Positions 8,935 through 11,867 of a stretch of 11,867 bases of DNA are shown here, in pieces; within the stretch, counting starts at the first letter, position 1, and each line of letters starts with the position of its first letter. The notes beneath the pieces are model-generated. The model made no database searches and had not been told where the DNA came from. It saw nothing but the letters and a program-made list of their open reading frames with translations. The translations under genes and the position numbers were made by a program. Origin of the DNA: Cephalothrix simula (Eukaryota; Nemertea; Palaeonemertea; Archinemertea; Cephalotrichidae). Location: the NCBI GenBank assembly GCA_035591015.1, contig JAXIUW010193845.1, positions 1-11,867 on the forward strand, written 5' to 3'.

Positions 8935-9766
8935 GTTGCACATTGCACATTTGCCGACCGCAGAACCGTGAATAGCATATCGCGTATTCTCTAATTTTGA
9001 GATGTACGTGATTCGCGGATGCGTAAGTCGCGTAATGTCCAAGGTCGGGATACGCAATTTACGTATTCTCCAATGAATACGAATATTCCCGGTTCATATA
9101 AGCCTTGCGACTTGCGCAAATTTTAGAACTTACAAATACAATTGCATACGCAAACATGGCGGATACGCGAGTAAAATTCGCATATTGCGTACCCGAAAGT
9201 TATAAAAGACTAAGACATCCAATTATCGCGATTTGCCTATCCTTAAGTCGCGTATTCACATGTTGCGTATGTAATTGTAATTAGTAAGTCGCGTATCCCC
9301 GTAAAGTATTTGCGGCTTGCGGATATATGCGACTCTCGTATTCTCTAGGTACGGATACGTGATGCTGATAAATGAGTCGTGTCCAATGTACGAAAACGTT
9401 TTTCTTGACTCGAGTTCGCGTATTATCTGATTATCGAATGTGCAGATACCCGATTCGCGACTTACGATTACGTAATATTCGGATATGCGACATACTTTAA
9501 GCGACTAGCGGAATGCACTTAGCCTTAAACATGCTTCAGGTGTATTCATGTGATTTGCAAGTTGCACATTTGCAGAACTGCGAATCGCGACTTGCGGTTA
9601 CGCGATTCGCGACTACTTGCGTTATACGTTTATTCTCCATATGAGGACACGCGATTTGCCACTTAATGCGCGACTTGTGAATGTACAGTATAACTTAAGG
9701 ACACGCACAACATACGACGCGTGTTCCCTACTTGCAGATACGCGATTGACGACTTGCGGATCAATA

Positions 9767-9947
9767 GCCAGGTCTTGGGTTTTTTACAACTTACGGATAC
9801 GCGACATGCGAATACGCGACTTGCGGTTACCCTAATCGCTTATTCCCAAACTAGCAGAACACCGATTCATGACTAGCGTATACACGATTCGGGACAAGTT
9901 GGTGTTCCGCTAGTTAGGTCTCGGTCTTTTACAATTTACGGATACGC
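9767..9947 (+). repeat. Recurrent satellite module GGTCTT...TTTTACAA.TTACGG
   Basis: A longer module recurs within the satellite. It starts with CCAGGTCTT or TTAGGTCTC, has a T-rich stretch ending TTTTACAA, then TTACGGATACGC. Copies begin near 9767 and 9916. Related copies lie at 10376-10412 (forward) and 10048-10083 (reverse), with a partial at 10241-10265. This points to higher-order organisation above the 22 bp unit. Confidence 0.65.
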
Positions 9948-10028
9948 TTTCATGTAAATATACGACTTGAAAATACGCGAATCGCAACTTGCAGATACAC
10001 GACTCGGGGATGTACAACTAGGACTTGG

Positions 10029-10429
10029 TCGCATTTTTGCATTTTGCGTGTCGGTAAATTGTAAAATTTGACAAAGACCTGCCTTTACCTACGTAATTTG
10101 CGTATCCGCAAGTCGCGAATCGTGTATCCGTCAAAAACGACTTATGGACAGGTGAATACATGCACGTGACTTGCACGAATCACGTATTTCCTAACTTGCG
10201 GATACGCGATTCGCGAATTAAATTTTACAATTTTACGCGAGTCAAATTTTACAACTTACGGATTCGCGAAATGGAAATACGCAACTTGCGGATAATGCAA
10301 ACCGCGTATTTCCAGATGCGGATACGCGATTCGCGACTTGCGGATACGCAAATCACGTAGCTTACGTAGGTAAAGCCAGGTCTTTGTCAAATTTTACAAT
10401 TTACCGACACGCAAAATGCAAAAATGCGA
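10029..10429. repeat. Near-identical inverted duplication inside the satellite
   Basis: Positions 10029-10130 and 10319-10429 are reverse complements with only a few substitutions and one insertion of about 9 bp (the right arm has an extra CACGTAGCT-like segment before TACGTAGGTAAAG). Shared blocks include TCGCATTTTTGCATTTTGCG, the tract through GTCGGTAAATTGTAAAATTT, GACAAAGACCTG and GCGTATCCGCAAGTCGCGAA. The spacer of about 188 bp is itself satellite-like. The identity is far higher than between ordinary satellite units. Confidence 0.88.
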
Positions 10430-10495
10430 CTTGCGCATATGCGAATCAATAACTTGCAGATTCGCGACATTGAATTCGCGACTTGCAAAATGCAT

Positions 10496-11510
10496 TAAAG
10501 CTCTGGACATGCCTCATTTTAAGACGAGCTACACACATTGTAAATTTGAATGACACTTATCCAAATTAATACATGTAATACTGCTTATGCACATTTCTTA
10601 AATGTCCATTGTGAATATGATTTCACTAAGTGTATCAACAATCACAAATTAAATATATCCCAACTACATGCGTCATCTTTCCTCTAGAACACCAATCTGA
10701 AATATAAATTAAAATTATAAAGATTGAAAATTTAATTTCAACTCAAAAAATGTTAAAGTTAGTTATTTGCGTAAGCCAGAGGGGATAAAAAAATTTTGGA
10801 TTTATCTTGGAGTATACCCAGAATGCATCAAAAGAATGGGAATAGATTATACATTTTACATGCAGGTGGATTGATTCCGACGTGAAACAAATGAAACTAC
10901 ACTTCTGCTTTATCCGGCGAACAGTTGCTTTATGAATTCAAATACGTCTTACTAGATTAACAGTGATACAATTTTCAGGGCAGCCGAACAGTCGCAGACT
11001 ACTATTGATTTTTGGGTATGTCGGAACAAAAGCCTGGTGGTCAAAATGTCCAAACTTCTAGTACTTTGAGCTCCTAGGGAAGGGACTTAGGGAGGGTGGA
11101 GGATGATGGATGGCTCGAGATTTAAAAACACCTATAGATGTATTTTAGAAGCTGTAAAAAAATTGGACCCCTAGCTATTTGGAATGTCGCAAAAAACCGG
11201 ATATCCCTTTACGCCATACCTTTTCAGGAAAATCATGTTGAAAATGGTCGAATTTGAGAAAAAAATTAAAAAAAAAAAACATTAGTGACAACCCCCATTC
11301 AAATGTCGTTCTTTTACATTCTAGAAGATCTGAACTTTCGATTGACATATCATATATGATTTTTTGGCTCCTGAATTCCTTGATAATGACGATAAGCATT
11401 TCCGTAGACCCATATGCTGGAGAATTGATAGTCTTACGCCAACAATCCCGAAGTAATGATAATAAAATGACAGTGGTTTCAAAATCCAATGCTTTCACTA
11501 TTGTTATAGG
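10496..11510. other. Gene-free stretch after the satellite
   Basis: No supported gene. Overlapping open frames on both strands at about 11175-11520 (107 and 88 codons) have no recognisable domain. Their codons merely reflect A/T runs such as the A-tract around 11259-11280 (read as Phe runs or Lys runs). They might be remnants of a mobile element, but nothing shows it. An AATAAA lies at 11461-11466. Confidence 0.45.
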
Positions 11511-11511
11511 C

Positions 11512-11586
11512 GGGGGATGATAAAAGGATTCCTATGCTAAAGTGAAATACACCCGGGGGATGATATAGATGGAACAGGGGATGATA
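11512..11586 (+). repeat. Short dispersed repeat GGGGATGATA, three copies
   Basis: GGGGGATGATA occurs at 11512-11522 and 11555-11565, and GGGGATGATA at 11577-11586. The first and third are each followed by AGGATT within a few bases. A similar purine-rich GGAGGATGATGGATGG lies at about 11098-11113. This looks like the edge of a degenerate purine-rich repeat. Confidence 0.6.
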
Positions 11587-11790
11587 TGGAAGGATTGTCA
11601 CTCCATCCACCGTGTATAGTTCAGCATTATTTAGGGAATCTTGTTTTATCATACCCTGACTATATCACTAGTGCTTTTAGGTCCATCTTCAATCGTTCAT
11701 GTGTGGATGTCGCCCCCAAATCCGCGGAAAACCCGTTCGAGAGTGTCTCTTTCATCATCCGCAGCACCCCCTGATGGTGAAAAATTACTG
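11587..11790. other. No supported gene
   Basis: A 62-codon frame covers most of this stretch, but it has no recognisable motif and no neighbouring exon signal. The segment is less AT-rich than the flanks and could be a remnant of a coding or mobile sequence. I cannot assign it. Confidence 0.35.
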
Positions 11791-11836
11791 AAAGGCCATT
11801 ATACAATTACCAAAAGGACATTATACAAAGTTGTAT
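11791..11836 (+). repeat. 22 bp-spaced direct repeat with small palindrome
   Basis: AAAGGCCATTATACAA (11791-11806) and AAAGGACATTATACAA (11813-11828) differ at one base and start 22 bp apart. The second runs into the palindrome ATACAAAGTTGTAT (11823-11836). This may be the start of a tandem array or the end of an element continuing beyond the window. Confidence 0.7.
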
Positions 11837-11867
11837 TTGGACCGTTCAACAAAAAGCTATCGCTACT

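Larger units (their letters stand above)
8935..10495. repeat. CpG-rich degenerate satellite, about 22 bp unit
   Basis: The best-preserved unit is 22 bp, seen at 10319-10340 and running into the next copy, and composed of GCGGATA, CGCGATT and CGCGACTT in that order. Degenerate copies fill the stretch. Forward forms recur at about 9585-9610, 9735-9760, 9790-9830, 10196-10217 and 10319-10350. Reverse forms (GTAAGTCGCGTATC, CGCAAGTCGCGAATC) are found at about 9022-9035, 9245-9300 and 10105-10125. The CG density contrasts sharply with the AT-rich flanks on both sides. No tRNA, rRNA or protein gene fits. Open frames inside only reflect the repeat (for example recurring Arg-Ile-Arg). Confidence 0.85.

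Noticed and set aside
9617-10360. Open frames with repeated Arg-Ile-Arg-Asp as repeat proteins
   Set aside because: The peptide periodicity is simply the translation of the 22 bp satellite. There is no adjoining exon structure, and frame is lost between units.
8935-10495. CRISPR array
   Set aside because: Units are degenerate, contiguous, in both orientations and without unique spacers of even length, and the context is a eukaryotic genome with introns.
11175-11520. Overlapping open frames on both strands (107 and 88 codons) as possible small genes
   Set aside because: There is no recognisable domain, the residues track A/T homopolymer runs, and there are no splice or promoter signals. Two overlapping opposite frames of this size are expected by chance.

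Overview
The window looks like a piece of an animal nuclear genome. It is strongly AT-rich, carries one intron-exon boundary with a 3' splice acceptor, holds one long terminal exon of a C2H2 zinc-finger protein, and is otherwise non-coding DNA full of transposon-type and satellite-type repeats. There are no bacterial-style operons, ribosome binding sites or dense ORFs. The AT bias, the U-rich trailer and the mixture of foldback and Tc1/mariner-like elements would suit a marine invertebrate such as a mollusc or other lophotrochozoan. That placement is an inference, not something the sequence proves.

Layout. Positions 1-630 are the end of an intron (acceptor AG at 629-630) or other upstream non-coding DNA. 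Positions 631-2055 are the last coding exon (474 codons plus TGA) of a zinc-finger protein: a short hydrophobic helical segment, a long disordered Ser/Asn/Pro-rich middle with an acidic patch and a CtBP-like motif, then three C-terminal C2H2 fingers. From 2056 the strand is T-rich and gene-free, as expected of a long 3' UTR. The first canonical AATAAA signals are at 4060 and 4529, with later ones at 8089, 8472, 8678 and 8705. A non-autonomous DNA transposon (2796-3433, TA-flanked, about 45 bp imperfect terminal inverted repeats) sits in this stretch.

Positions 6866-7653 form a large foldback: two arms of roughly 320-350 bp in inverted orientation around a spacer of about 110 bp. Each arm is itself an imperfect palindrome, so one 45 bp motif appears four times in alternating orientation. 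Positions 8935-10495 are a CpG-dense degenerate satellite built on a unit of about 22 bp that breaks into 7+7+8 subunits. It lies in both orientations and contains a near-identical inverted pair of about 100-110 bp. Positions 10496-11867 show no credible gene, only small direct repeats.

Only one gene is supported. The notable content is the set of independent inverted-repeat structures and the CpG-rich satellite downstream of a transcription-factor gene. If the 3' UTR or a read-through transcript extends to 7.6 kb, the foldback would give a long double-stranded RNA hairpin. Whether it is transcribed cannot be decided from sequence alone.
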